Made by a program: the position numbers and the translations under genes. Shown in pieces: positions 9,184 through 16,867 of a DNA stretch of 39,085 nucleotides. A model generated the notes under the pieces. The model was not told the DNA's origin. It saw only the letters and a program-made list of their open reading frames with translations, and did no database searches. Numbering within the stretch: position 1 is the stretch's first letter; each line of letters starts with the position of its first letter. Origin of the DNA: Aquidulcibacter sp. (lineage in GTDB: Bacteria > Pseudomonadota > Alphaproteobacteria > Caulobacterales > Aquidulcibacteraceae); the NCBI GenBank assembly GCA_027532555.1, contig JAPZTJ010000030.1, positions 1 through 39,085 on the forward strand, in the 5' to 3' direction.

Positions 9184-11358
9184 CTATTTGGTAGGAGACT
9201 CTTTCGCCTCCGCACCCACTTGCTTGTAATGCACCTTAGCCTGTTGAACCACATAGGCGCGGATGTCCTCCATCTCCTTCTGGTTCAACCAAGAGCTAAA
9301 GGATACCATGCCACGGCTGGCATTGGCCCCATCCCATACGATCGCCTTCCAGGTCGCCGCATCTTGGATCGCTGGCGAATAGCGCAAGTCAGGCAACAGA
9401 CCGCCAGTGGCGCTATGACCGTGGCAGACTTGGCAATGGCGCATATAGATGTCGAAGCCCGCCTTTGGATCAGCCGCCACCGTCGTGGCAGAAAGATCAA
9501 GGGCGATTTTTTCAGGCATCTCATATTTGGCCGCCGTGGCTGTGCCGCCTAATTTGAACACCATCAAGCGGCCCTTCAGGCTAATTGGCCGATCAGGTGC
9601 GGCTAAGGGAGCAGCAATAATCGCCCCACCATAGCCGACCATAACTGCCACATATTGCTCCCCATCAATCCGATAGGTCACAGGTGGGGCAATGATGCCA
9701 TTCTGGGTCTCATAGGACCAAACCTGCTTGCCGTTTGCCGCATCAAACGCTTCCAAGAAGCCTTCCGAGGTACCTTGGAACACAAGGCCGCCTGCCGTGG
9801 CGAGGATACCTGAGTTCCAAGGGAATTTGCGCGGTGCCATCCAGCGGGGCTTGCCCGCCACAGGGTCCCAAGCCACCAACATGCCGGTCAGCATAGCGCG
9901 CAGACCTTTGCGCTGGCCCTCATCATCGGGCAAAGCCGCCAAACTCATATTGACGCCTGTGTTCCACGCCCCCGCAACTTGCTTGTACGGACCGACTTCA
10001 TCGCCAGAGGCGGCCGGGACCAGCATGGCTGGTACATAGACAAGACTTTCCTTCGGGCTCATCGCCATCGGGTGCCAATTGTGCACACCGAATGGAGCTG
10101 GGAACACCAAGGCAGGCGCCTTGGCATAACGGGCCGACGGGTTCTCGTTCGGACGACCGGTCTTCAGATCAACCGAATGCGCCCAAGGGATCGGCATGCC
10201 AGCTGGCACATCGGCTTCTTTGGGCATCGGGAACAAGGAATTGGCCGAAAGAAGCTCACCTGTCGCCCGATCAATCACATAGAAGAAGCCGTTTTTGGGG
10301 ATCTGCATGATGACTTTGCGCGGCTTGCCACCAATTGGCAGTTCCGCCAGCATCAAATGCTGGGTCGCGGTGAAGTCCCAAGAATCCCCTGGTGTGGTTT
10401 GATAATGCCAAACATACTCGCCCGTGTCGGGCTTCACCGCCACGATGGAGGAGACAAACAGATTGTCGCCCTTCCCACCGGAGCGGACTTTGTGGTTCCA
10501 AGGCGATCCATTGCCGACGCCGAAATAGAGAAGGTCTAAATCAGGGTCATAGGCCATGGCGTCCCAAACGGTGCCACCACCGCCAGACTCCTTCCACGCG
10601 CCATCACTCCACGTGGCATCGGCTTTTGCCTTCAAGATTTTGTCGGACACCGCGCCATCGGCTTCGCCCTTTGGATTGGGTGTGGTGTAGAAGCGCCAAG
10701 CCATCTCACCTGTCTCAACATCATAAGCGCTGAGATACCCGCGCACGCCATATTCTGCGCCACCATTGCCGATCAGGACTTTGCCCTTCACGACGCGCGG
10801 GGCACCGGTAATCGTATAGGACTTACCTTGATCGACCGTGACCTTTGACCAGATCTCCTTGCCATTGCGGGCATCGAGCGCAATCAAACGGCCATCGAGC
10901 GAACCAACGAATACCTTACCACCCCAAACCGCCACGCCGCGATTGACCACGTCACAACAGGCCTTATGCGCCGTTTCGCCGGGAACTTTGGGATCATAAG
11001 CCCACAACAGATTGCCGGTCTTGCCATCGAAGGCAGAGACTTTCGACCAAGAAGTGGTTGTGTAGATCACGCCATCGACGACGATAGGCGTGGCTTCATG
11101 GCCGCGATCGGTATCGAATTCATGGCTCCAGGCAAGGCCGAGCTTTGAGACATTGGTTAGGTTGATTTGGTCGAGTGGGCTAAAGCGCTGCTCCTCATAA
11201 GTGCGGCCATAGCTCATCCAATTGTCACCATCGGCCCCGGCGGCGGTTAGGCGCGCGGCATCCACTTTGGCAGCTGGACTATTGGACGTATCGGGTGCGC
11301 AGCCACTGGCCAGCAATCCCACGAGCAACGCACTGGTTGCGACGAGCCTCTTTATCAT
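9184..11358 (-). CDS. PQQ-dependent alcohol dehydrogenase with C-terminal cytochrome c domain, predicted lipoprotein
   Basis: A quinohemoprotein dehydrogenase (type II alcohol dehydrogenase layout) that would oxidise alcohols in the periplasm and pass electrons to its own haem. Propeller signatures are present: repeated W-motif strands, vicinal cysteines in KACCDVVNRG (Cys134-Cys135) and the catalytic Asp328 in GDSWDFTATQ. Two residues after that Asp is Thr, not the Asp of lanthanide-dependent XoxF-type enzymes, so a calcium form is predicted. Haem c binds CQVCH near residue 642, with Met684 in RGMVSF a candidate axial ligand. The N-terminus ends in LLASGC, a lipobox with Cys20. The second of two adjacent ATGs is used: AGGGAGG is 5 nt from it but only 2 nt from the first. 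No PQQ synthesis genes are nearby. Confidence 0.92.
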   Translation of the reverse strand: MIKRLVATSALLVGLLASGCAPDTSNSPAAKVDAARLTAAGADGDNWMSYGRTYEEQRFSPLDQINLTNVSKLGLAWSHEFDTDRGHEATPIVVDGVIYTTTSWSKVSAFDGKTGNLLWAYDPKVPGETAHKACCDVVNRGVAVWGGKVFVGSLDGRLIALDARNGKEIWSKVTVDQGKSYTITGAPRVVKGKVLIGNGGAEYGVRGYLSAYDVETGEMAWRFYTTPNPKGEADGAVSDKILKAKADATWSDGAWKESGGGGTVWDAMAYDPDLDLLYFGVGNGSPWNHKVRSGGKGDNLFVSSIVAVKPDTGEYVWHYQTTPGDSWDFTATQHLMLAELPIGGKPRKVIMQIPKNGFFYVIDRATGELLSANSLFPMPKEADVPAGMPIPWAHSVDLKTGRPNENPSARYAKAPALVFPAPFGVHNWHPMAMSPKESLVYVPAMLVPAASGDEVGPYKQVAGAWNTGVNMSLAALPDDEGQRKGLRAMLTGMLVAWDPVAGKPRWMAPRKFPWNSGILATAGGLVFQGTSEGFLEAFDAANGKQVWSYETQNGIIAPPVTYRIDGEQYVAVMVGYGGAIIAAPLAAPDRPISLKGRLMVFKLGGTATAAKYEMPEKIALDLSATTVAADPKAGFDIYMRHCQVCHGHSATGGLLPDLRYSPAIQDAATWKAIVWDGANASRGMVSFSSWLNQKEMEDIRAYVVQQAKVHYKQVGAEAKESPTK

Positions 11359-11468
11359 CATTTCCTCCCTGACCGGTGGCACGCCTGTGGCGGGTCCATC
11401 TCTGTGTCATGGATAGAACAGTATCGGCTTTGCTGATTTGGGCAATAGGCTGGCGTGCGAGGCGAGGC

Positions 11469-11891
11469 TCAAATCGCAGGGTCAGGTGCTACCTGGATCA
11501 AGCGCCCATCCTTGTCAGCCACGGCACGATAGAAGCACGTCTGAAAGCCGACATGACAGCACCCACCGTCGCCATCGACCTTGACCTTCATCACGACGGC
11601 ATCTTGATCACAGTCGATCCGCAATTCGTGGACATGCTGAAGCTGACCCGACGTCTCGCCCTTCTTCCACAAGCTTTGACGTGAGCGCGACCAATAATGC
11701 GCGATCCCGGTCTCTAACGTTAGGGTCAAGGCCTCGGCATTCATCCAAGCCAGCATCAAGACTTCGCCCGTTTCAGCTTCTTGAGCGATCGCTGGGATCA
11801 GGCCATCGGCATCAAAGCGCGGCATTAAAGCAAGACCGCGCTCTAACTCTTGGGTCGATCCAGCTTGTGGGAAAGGTGCAGCAGCGGCCAA
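11469..11891 (-). CDS. hisI: Phosphoribosyl-AMP cyclohydrolase
   Basis: The third step of histidine synthesis: it hydrolyses the adenine ring of PR-AMP to give ProFAR. All expected metal sites are visible: the DCDQD motif (residues 93-97) for Mg2+ and the zinc cysteines at 94, 111 or 112 and 119 in [28 protein letters not shown] is also a family hallmark. Length (140) is normal for a stand-alone HisI without the HisE domain. The start is TTG at 11891, supported by GAGG 7 nt upstream; an alternative ATG at 11825 would begin just before FDADGLIPA, where many HisI proteins begin. No other his gene is in the window, so it is detached from a his operon. Confidence 0.95.
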   Translation of the reverse strand: MAAAAPFPQAGSTQELERGLALMPRFDADGLIPAIAQEAETGEVLMLAWMNAEALTLTLETGIAHYWSRSRQSLWKKGETSGQLQHVHELRIDCDQDAVVMKVKVDGDGGCCHVGFQTCFYRAVADKDGRLIQVAPDPAI

Positions 11892-11959
11892 ATGTTTGCC
11901 TCAAATCAAGGTTTAGACGCTAGGCTATCCGTGCGTCCGGTGTTGGAGAGGTCTCGTTC

Positions 11960-12835
11960 TTGCACATCTATGATCAGACCCGCAATGGGGCTCTCGCCCT
12001 TCATGCCCAAGCCCGTATCTGGGCCACGGGAAGTGCGTGGCGCTCCTCTCTGTTTGAGTTTGTGATGTTTGGCATCAAGCAAGCTTGGGCTTGCCTCTAT
12101 GGCGGCGCCATGTTGGCGCTCTTGATCCTAACCATGCTGTTCTGGCCGAAAGAAGACGCGGTGCTCAGTCGGTTTGACTTCTTGTTTTTGGCCGCAATTG
12201 CCCTGCAAGTTTTGCTGGTGGCGCTGAAGCTGGAACGGCTTGAGGAAGTCAAGGTGATCGCCATCTTCCATGTGGTCGGCACGATCATGGAGCTCTTCAA
12301 GACCCACATGGGCTCGTGGACTTATCCCGGTGATGCCTTTTTCAAGATTGGGGGCGTGCCGCTGTTTACTGGCTTTATGTATGCCTGCGTCGGCAGCTAT
12401 ATCGCCCGTATAACCCGCTTGATGGACCTGCGCTTTAGCCACTATCCGCCGATCTGGACGACGTGGGTTCTGGCAATTGGTGCCTATGTCAATTTCTTCA
12501 CCCATCATTTTGGACCCGACATTCGAGTGGGCCTTTATCTGCTGTCGATCCTGATTTTTGCCAGAACGAGGGTCTATTTCACGCCGGATCAAAAAGCGCG
12601 TTGGATGCCGATGCTGATTGGCTTCTTATTGGTGTCGCTCTTCATTTGGTTTGCGGAGAATATCGGGACTTTCACCAACACGTGGATCTACCCGCACCAA
12701 AAGGGTGGCTGGCATATGGTGCCTTTTAGCAAAATGGGCGCGTGGTATCTCTTGATGCTGTTGAGCTTTGTGTTGGTGACACACGTCCACCCGCCAAAGC
12801 CGCCTAGCCCCATAACAAAAACGCCGGACCCGTGA
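11960..12835 (+). CDS. DUF817 family integral membrane protein
   Basis: A 291-residue protein with about eight hydrophobic helices and the DUF817 pattern. Diagnostic stretches are FGIKQAWACLYGG, FHVVGTIMELFKTHMGSWTYPG, LFTGFMYACVGSYI and WFAENIGTFTNTWIYPHQ. The polar and aromatic residues inside the helices suggest a transport or catalytic role, but no function is established for the family (Bacillus YoaT is a member). The start is TTG at 11960 with GGAGAGG upstream. The family usually has a comparable N-terminal extension before FGIKQAW, so the internal ATG at residue 36 is less likely. It is divergent from hisI and convergent with folE. Its stop codon lies in the loop of the folE terminator hairpin. 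Confidence 0.9.
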   Translation: MHIYDQTRNGALALHAQARIWATGSAWRSSLFEFVMFGIKQAWACLYGGAMLALLILTMLFWPKEDAVLSRFDFLFLAAIALQVLLVALKLERLEEVKVIAIFHVVGTIMELFKTHMGSWTYPGDAFFKIGGVPLFTGFMYACVGSYIARITRLMDLRFSHYPPIWTTWVLAIGAYVNFFTHHFGPDIRVGLYLLSILIFARTRVYFTPDQKARWMPMLIGFLLVSLFIWFAENIGTFTNTWIYPHQKGGWHMVPFSKMGAWYLLMLLSFVLVTHVHPPKPPSPITKTPDP

Positions 12836-12844
12836 GGGCCCGGC
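12815..12844 (-). terminator. Intrinsic terminator of folE, overlapping the DUF817 stop
   Basis: On the minus strand a GCCGGGCCC / GGGTCCGGC stem (12823-12831 with 12836-12844, one mismatch) with a 4-nt loop is followed by TTTTTGTT, a standard intrinsic terminator 28 nt after the folE stop. The DUF817 stop codon (12833-12835) lies in the loop on the opposite strand. No T-run follows on the plus strand, so it is directional. Confidence 0.8.
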
Positions 12845-12871
12845 GCATTCGCACAACAAATCGGGGAGGAT

Positions 12872-13489
12872 TTAGTTGTAACCTGCCAAACGCAGGAAAC
12901 GGTCTTTCAATTCCCGGTCGGTCTTAAAGACGCCAGTGAATTGGGTGGTAATGGTTGCCACATTGGGGTGGTGCACCCCACGGGTTGTCATGCACTGGTG
13001 CTTGGCATCCAACAGAACCGCAACACCCGCAGGGCGAAGCGCGTCGGTGATGCAGTCTGCAATCTGAGCCGTCATAGTTTCTTGGGTTTGCAAACGCTTG
13101 CCGAAGATTTCAACGACGCGGGCAATCTTAGAAATGCCGACGACGCGATTGGTTGGCATGTAAGCAATATGCGCACGGCCCAAAATCGGCACCATGTGGT
13201 GCTCGCAATGGCTTTCGAGGTCGATGTCGCGCAGCATGACGATATCGTCATAGCCTTGGACATCCTCAAACGTGCGGCTCAATTCTGCTGCTGGGTCCAT
13301 CTCATAGCCAGCAAAGAATTCGCGGTAAGCTTCGACAACACGCTTTGGCGTGTCGATCAGGCCTTCCCGATCTGGATTATCGCCAGCCCAACGCAACAGG
13401 GTGCGCACGGCGGCCATCGCCTCGTCGCGGCTTGGTCGTTCGGTTTGTGCTACCTCAGAGATGAGGCGCGGGTCTGTAATCGCGTCCAT
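12872..13489 (-). CDS. folE: GTP cyclohydrolase I
   Basis: It converts GTP to 7,8-dihydroneopterin triphosphate, the first step to folate (and in some bacteria to queuosine precursors). The zinc ligands Cys95 and His98 in ESHCEHH and Cys166 in KHQCMTTRG are all present, so this is the zinc-dependent FolE1 type. The spacing Cys95-Cys166 is 71 residues, as in the E. coli enzyme (110-181). The 205-residue length is typical. The ribosome-binding sequence AAAGGGG is 9 nt upstream of the ATG and lies in one arm of a palindrome (see 13499-13513), which may regulate translation. It is divergent from cysS. Confidence 0.97.
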   Translation of the reverse strand: MDAITDPRLISEVAQTERPSRDEAMAAVRTLLRWAGDNPDREGLIDTPKRVVEAYREFFAGYEMDPAAELSRTFEDVQGYDDIVMLRDIDLESHCEHHMVPILGRAHIAYMPTNRVVGISKIARVVEIFGKRLQTQETMTAQIADCITDALRPAGVAVLLDAKHQCMTTRGVHHPNVATITTQFTGVFKTDRELKDRFLRLAGYN

Positions 13490-13498
13490 GAGCTTCTG

Positions 13499-13513
13499 CC
13501 CCTTTCAAAGGGG
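13499..13513 (-). promoter_or_regulatory. Palindrome containing the folE ribosome-binding site
   Basis: CCCCTTT (13499-13505) and AAAGGGG (13507-13513) form a palindrome with a one-base centre. In the folE mRNA the second arm is the Shine-Dalgarno sequence. A stem of 6 bp with a UGA loop could hide it. Whether this hairpin is regulatory, or accidental, cannot be told from the sequence. Confidence 0.45.
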
Positions 13514-13694
13514 TCGGAGGTCGAGCCGGATTTCCGGTCTTAACGCCCGCCCTGATTTCGTTTCATGCGTCTACACATATAGGCGCACCGTTTATGCCGT
13601 CTTCGCGTCAGCATCATTTCAGTCTACAGGACTGGAGCAATATCAAACACTCAAACCACTGAAGAGTCTACGTTGGCTCTTCGTCTTGGATCAC

Positions 13695-15086
13695 ATGATG
13701 CGTGAAATAGAACTGTTCAATACCCTGCAACGTGAAAAAGTGCGCTTTGTGCCGCAAGACCCGCAACGCGTCACGCTCTATGTTTGCGGGCCCACGGTCT
13801 ATAATTTTGCGCATATCGGCAATGGTCGTCCGGCTGTTGTCTTCGACACACTTTTCCGGCTTCTGCGCGCCATTTATGGCGAAAACCACGTGGTTTATGC
13901 GCGAAACATCACCGATGTTGATGACAAAATCAACGCTGCCGCCTTGGAACAAGGCGTTGATATTAGTCAAATTACAGAGAAGTTTACGAAAATCTATCAG
14001 GGGGATATGGCTGCACTTGGCACACTGCAACCCAGTTTAGAGCCAAAAGTCACCACCCATATGGATGACATTATATCCCTTGTTGGCCGCTTGTTGGATA
14101 AGGGTCACGCTTATACCACGCCTGATGGGGTCTATTTTCATGTGCCGTCCATGGCGACGTATGGGCAGCTGTCAAACCGAAATCTGGAAGACAATGAGGC
14201 CGGGGCGCGCATCAGTGTCGATGGCAATAAGCGCGATCCTGCTGACTTTGCATTGTGGAAAGCAGCTAAGCCCGGTGAGCCCGCTTGGGATGCGCCATTT
14301 GGTTCGGGGCGCCCAGGCTGGCATATCGAATGCTCGGCTATGATTGAAACCAATCTAGGCATCACCATCGACATTCATGGTGGTGGCCATGATCTGATCT
14401 TCCCACACCATGAAAACGAAATCGCCCAATCGGTGTGCGCCCATGATGGCACGCCACTGGCAACGATCTGGATGCACAACGGCTTTTTGACGATGAATTC
14501 CGACAAAATGTCGAAGTCGCTCGGCAATGTGGAATTGGTGCATCAATTGGTGGAACGCTGGCCCGGCGAAGCGCTGCGGCTTGCCCTCCTCTCTGCCCAT
14601 TATCGCGCGCCGCTGGATTGGACCGATGAGTTGATCCTGCAATCCATGAAGACGCTGGACCGGCTTTATCGCGCTTTGGACGGGGTTTGGAACGAACGTG
14701 TCGAACCTGTCCTGCCCGAGGGGATTTTGGCCGCACTGTGTGACGACCTTAACACACCAAAGGCTCTCGCCGAGCTCTCGATGCTCGCGCGCAAGGCCAA
14801 TAAGGCGGAGACGTTTGAGGACCGCAAGCGTGCTAAAGCTGAGCTCTTGGGTGCGGGCTTGCTCTTAGGCATTTTGGGGCAAGAGCCTCAGGCTTGGCTG
14901 TCGCGGGCAGGAACAGCAGTTGAAGACGATGTCACGGCTGAGATTGAAGCCATGGTGCAAGCCCGCTTTGAAGCCCGCGCCAATCGCAATTGGGCAGAGG
15001 CAGACCGCCTGCGCGCTGAACTGGCCGCGCGTGGGGTTGAAGTGACCGATGGCAAGGATGGCGCGAGCTGGCGGTTTATCTCGTGA
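13695..15086 (+). CDS. cysS: Cysteinyl-tRNA synthetase
   Basis: It charges tRNA-Cys with cysteine in the cytoplasm. Class I signatures are HIGN at residue 40 and KMSKS near 270. The zinc-site residues are visible: Cys31 in CGPTVY, the Cys in WHIECSAM and the histidines in PHHENE. Length (463 aa) is normal. The frame is open far upstream into folE, but the protein begins at the paired ATG codons at 13695/13698, followed by the expected N-terminus (IELFNTL). Only a weak TTGGA precedes it. It overlaps the next gene by 4 bp (GTGA), implying translational coupling. Confidence 0.97.
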   Translation: MMREIELFNTLQREKVRFVPQDPQRVTLYVCGPTVYNFAHIGNGRPAVVFDTLFRLLRAIYGENHVVYARNITDVDDKINAAALEQGVDISQITEKFTKIYQGDMAALGTLQPSLEPKVTTHMDDIISLVGRLLDKGHAYTTPDGVYFHVPSMATYGQLSNRNLEDNEAGARISVDGNKRDPADFALWKAAKPGEPAWDAPFGSGRPGWHIECSAMIETNLGITIDIHGGGHDLIFPHHENEIAQSVCAHDGTPLATIWMHNGFLTMNSDKMSKSLGNVELVHQLVERWPGEALRLALLSAHYRAPLDWTDELILQSMKTLDRLYRALDGVWNERVEPVLPEGILAALCDDLNTPKALAELSMLARKANKAETFEDRKRAKAELLGAGLLLGILGQEPQAWLSRAGTAVEDDVTAEIEAMVQARFEARANRNWAEADRLRAELAARGVEVTDGKDGASWRFIS

Positions 15087-15481
15087 TCGTGCGCCGCGAA
15101 CACTTTGCCCTTGGACTGATACTTGGGATTAGTCTGATGGGGCTTGCAGGCTGTAAGCCCGCCAAGCAGGCCCCAGCTGCCGAAGCGCAAGTTGAGGCCC
15201 GCCCGGATGCGACCGCGACTGCGGATGTGGATAAGCGCGCAACCTTGGCCTTGAAGCAGGATTTGGTGACGCGCTTTCCGCAAAACAGCCCGACCGCCAA
15301 AGTCGAAGCGGGCTTGATTAAAGACGGCTTTGTCTGCGGCCCTAATCCAATGAAGACGGACGAGCGCGCCTGCCTGAAGGCCGTGCGCAAGGAGGCCTGC
15401 GAGGAGAACACCATCGTGCGCAGCCAGCCCTATCAGCCAGAAAAAGCCCAATTCATCCGCATTTGCGAGATAAAGAAGTAA
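15083..15481 (+). CDS. Small predicted lipoprotein coupled to cysS
   Basis: A 132-residue protein of unknown function. The N-terminus has a short basic start, a hydrophobic core and the lipobox LAGC, followed by an alanine-rich linker. This predicts a lipoprotein facing the periplasm. The C-terminal domain has three further cysteines (VCGPNP, RACLKA, EACEEN) plus one near the end (RICEIKK), so disulfides are possible. The GTG start overlaps the cysS stop. The pairing with a cytoplasmic synthetase is probably a matter of shared expression only. Confidence 0.8.
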   Translation: MIVRREHFALGLILGISLMGLAGCKPAKQAPAAEAQVEARPDATATADVDKRATLALKQDLVTRFPQNSPTAKVEAGLIKDGFVCGPNPMKTDERACLKAVRKEACEENTIVRSQPYQPEKAQFIRICEIKK

Positions 15482-15489
15482 AGCTGGCT

Positions 15490-15957
15490 CTAAACCTGCA
15501 TGGTTAGGTAGGCTTTACCCGCTAGCGCCAAAAGTGCACCAAGGGTCAAAATGGTCCGCAAGGGCCGGTACCAGAGCGGCCAACGCCGCGTGCCGCCCCC
15601 TGTCGAGACAAAGTCCCAAACCCACATCAGGATAAATCCACCTGCCAACATGCCAAGGCCAATAAGCGGGGCAACATATTGGGTTACGATGGCCATAGCC
15701 GCGACCAGCGAAGGCAGAACTGCAGCGGAAAGAGTCAAAAAGCCCGGTGCTTCTGGGCGTGCCCCAATCTCAAAGCCCCAGCGCGCACCGCCTAGGAACG
15801 AAAGGATCACGCCAGAATAGGCAAAAAACAAAGTCGTGGACACACCATCGTAGGGGGACGTGGCCAAAACGCTGCCTGCCAAAGTTCCAAAAAACGGCAC
15901 CAAACCCAAGACACCAAGGATCCAAGGGGCTTTTGGGGCAACATCTCGACGGCGCAT
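15490..15957 (-). CDS. DUF3429 family membrane protein
   Basis: A 155-residue protein with about five membrane helices. The phrase YSGVILSFLGGARWGFEIG is the family hallmark, and the N-terminal PWILGVLGLVPFFGTL and the late FILMWVWDF agree. Function is unknown for the family. The ATG at 15957 has AAGGAG 7 nt upstream. It is convergent with the cysS-lipoprotein unit, leaving only 8 bp between stop codons, and it lies 140 bp downstream of the TSUP unit on the same strand. The gap to that unit contains two inverted repeats. Confidence 0.87.
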   Translation of the reverse strand: MRRRDVAPKAPWILGVLGLVPFFGTLAGSVLATSPYDGVSTTLFFAYSGVILSFLGGARWGFEIGARPEAPGFLTLSAAVLPSLVAAMAIVTQYVAPLIGLGMLAGGFILMWVWDFVSTGGGTRRWPLWYRPLRTILTLGALLALAGKAYLTMQV

Positions 15958-16001
15958 ACTTGTCTCCTTGCGCCATCACAGCGCCTTAGAGCCTCGCGCG
16001 C

Positions 16002-16020
16002 AAAATCTGAAACAGATTTT
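16002..16020. repeat. Inverted repeat upstream of the DUF3429 gene
   Basis: AAAATCTG (16002-16009), a 3-nt loop AAA, and CAGATTTT (16013-16020) form a perfect 8-bp stem. CGCG flanks it on both sides with one bulged base, so it can extend. It sits about 45 bp upstream of the DUF3429 start and could be an operator or part of its leader. Confidence 0.5.
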
Positions 16021-16063
16021 CGCGGCACATAGGCTCAAAAATATAAAGCTAGATCGACCTGAT

Positions 16064-16083
16064 GTGCGTCAGATCTGACGCAC
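16064..16083. promoter_or_regulatory. 20-bp perfect palindrome, candidate operator or terminator stem
   Basis: GTGCGTCAGATCTGACGCAC is fully self-complementary with no loop. It lies 13 bp beyond the stop of the TIGR02186 gene and about 107 bp upstream of the DUF3429 start on the same strand. As RNA it would be an 8-bp stem with a GATC loop, but no T-run follows on either strand, so a dimeric regulator site is at least as plausible as a terminator. Confidence 0.5.
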
Positions 16084-16096
16084 GGCGAACTAGGCC

Positions 16097-16867
16097 TCAA
16101 CCCGGTGCAAAGCGCCTGACAATCCCTGCAGCCGATAGCCCCGCTATAAGTGCCAGCAGGACCCCTGCTAGTCCATGCAATACAGCATGATCTCTCGCAA
16201 ATTCAAAGAGGGCACGTTCGGCCCCCACCTTGGTGACAACCAAAGTCGTCAAGGTCGACTGTGCCGGCCTGCCATTACGGAATACCATGACTTTGGCGGT
16301 ATAGAGACCCGGCGGCGTGCGGTCCGGCATCTGAATATCAGCGCGGAACAAGCCGCCTTTAAGCAGCTTCACGCCGTTAGGATCGTCCACATAGAGTTTT
16401 TCGCGCTGACGCTGGGCCACAAAGGCGTCAATCAAAGTCTCCGCCAAGGGTGAGTCGGCACTGGCTTTGGCGATGTCCAATTGGCCTTTGGGTCTGAGCC
16501 CATAGAGCGAAAGGGTGTCGCTGGGGGCAATCTGTTCAAGCGGGCGGGCGCTAGCCACACCGAAGAAAGTGGGCGCGGCGGCGAAATTGATCTGATCCTT
16601 GCCGATCCATAAGCCCGCCGTGCGCTTGCGCTGAGCAATCCAAGCTGGGCGGTCTGGACCACGAACGGCTACGACAATATCGGTCCGACCAACAGAGCCC
16701 GCCCGCACCGAGCCAAAGATTGTGACCTTGGCCCCGGTAAAGCTGGACGTGACCAAAACCGCGTCATCAATCAAAGCAGCTGAAACTTGCGTGCTTTGCG
16801 CTTGCGCAGCGGGCCCAATGATGAGGCCCAGCAGCAAGACCATCCAGAGCGAGAAGCGCGCCATCAT
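16097..16867 (-). CDS. TIGR02186 family exported protein with C-terminal membrane helix
   Basis: A 256-residue protein of the alphaproteobacterial TIGR02186 (Alph_Pro_TM) family. It has a cleavable signal peptide (to about AAQAQ, residue 24), a soluble periplasmic domain with the typical AKVTIFGSV and DIVVAVRGPDRP motifs, and a C-terminal helix (HGLAGVLLALIAGLSAAGIVRRFAPG) anchoring it. The family usually accompanies a TSUP transporter, as here: the ATG overlaps the TSUP stop codon by 4 bp (ATGA). A role in helping export or handling of the transported anion is inferred from the linkage only. Confidence 0.88.
   Translation of the reverse strand: MMARFSLWMVLLLGLIIGPAAQAQSTQVSAALIDDAVLVTSSFTGAKVTIFGSVRAGSVGRTDIVVAVRGPDRPAWIAQRKRTAGLWIGKDQINFAAAPTFFGVASARPLEQIAPSDTLSLYGLRPKGQLDIAKASADSPLAETLIDAFVAQRQREKLYVDDPNGVKLLKGGLFRADIQMPDRTPPGLYTAKVMVFRNGRPAQSTLTTLVVTKVGAERALFEFARDHAVLHGLAGVLLALIAGLSAAGIVRRFAPG

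Noticed and set aside
13350-13694. Upstream extension of the cysS reading frame across folE
   Set aside because: It lies antisense to folE, has Arg/Ser-rich content unlike CysS and the conserved N-terminus begins at 13695.
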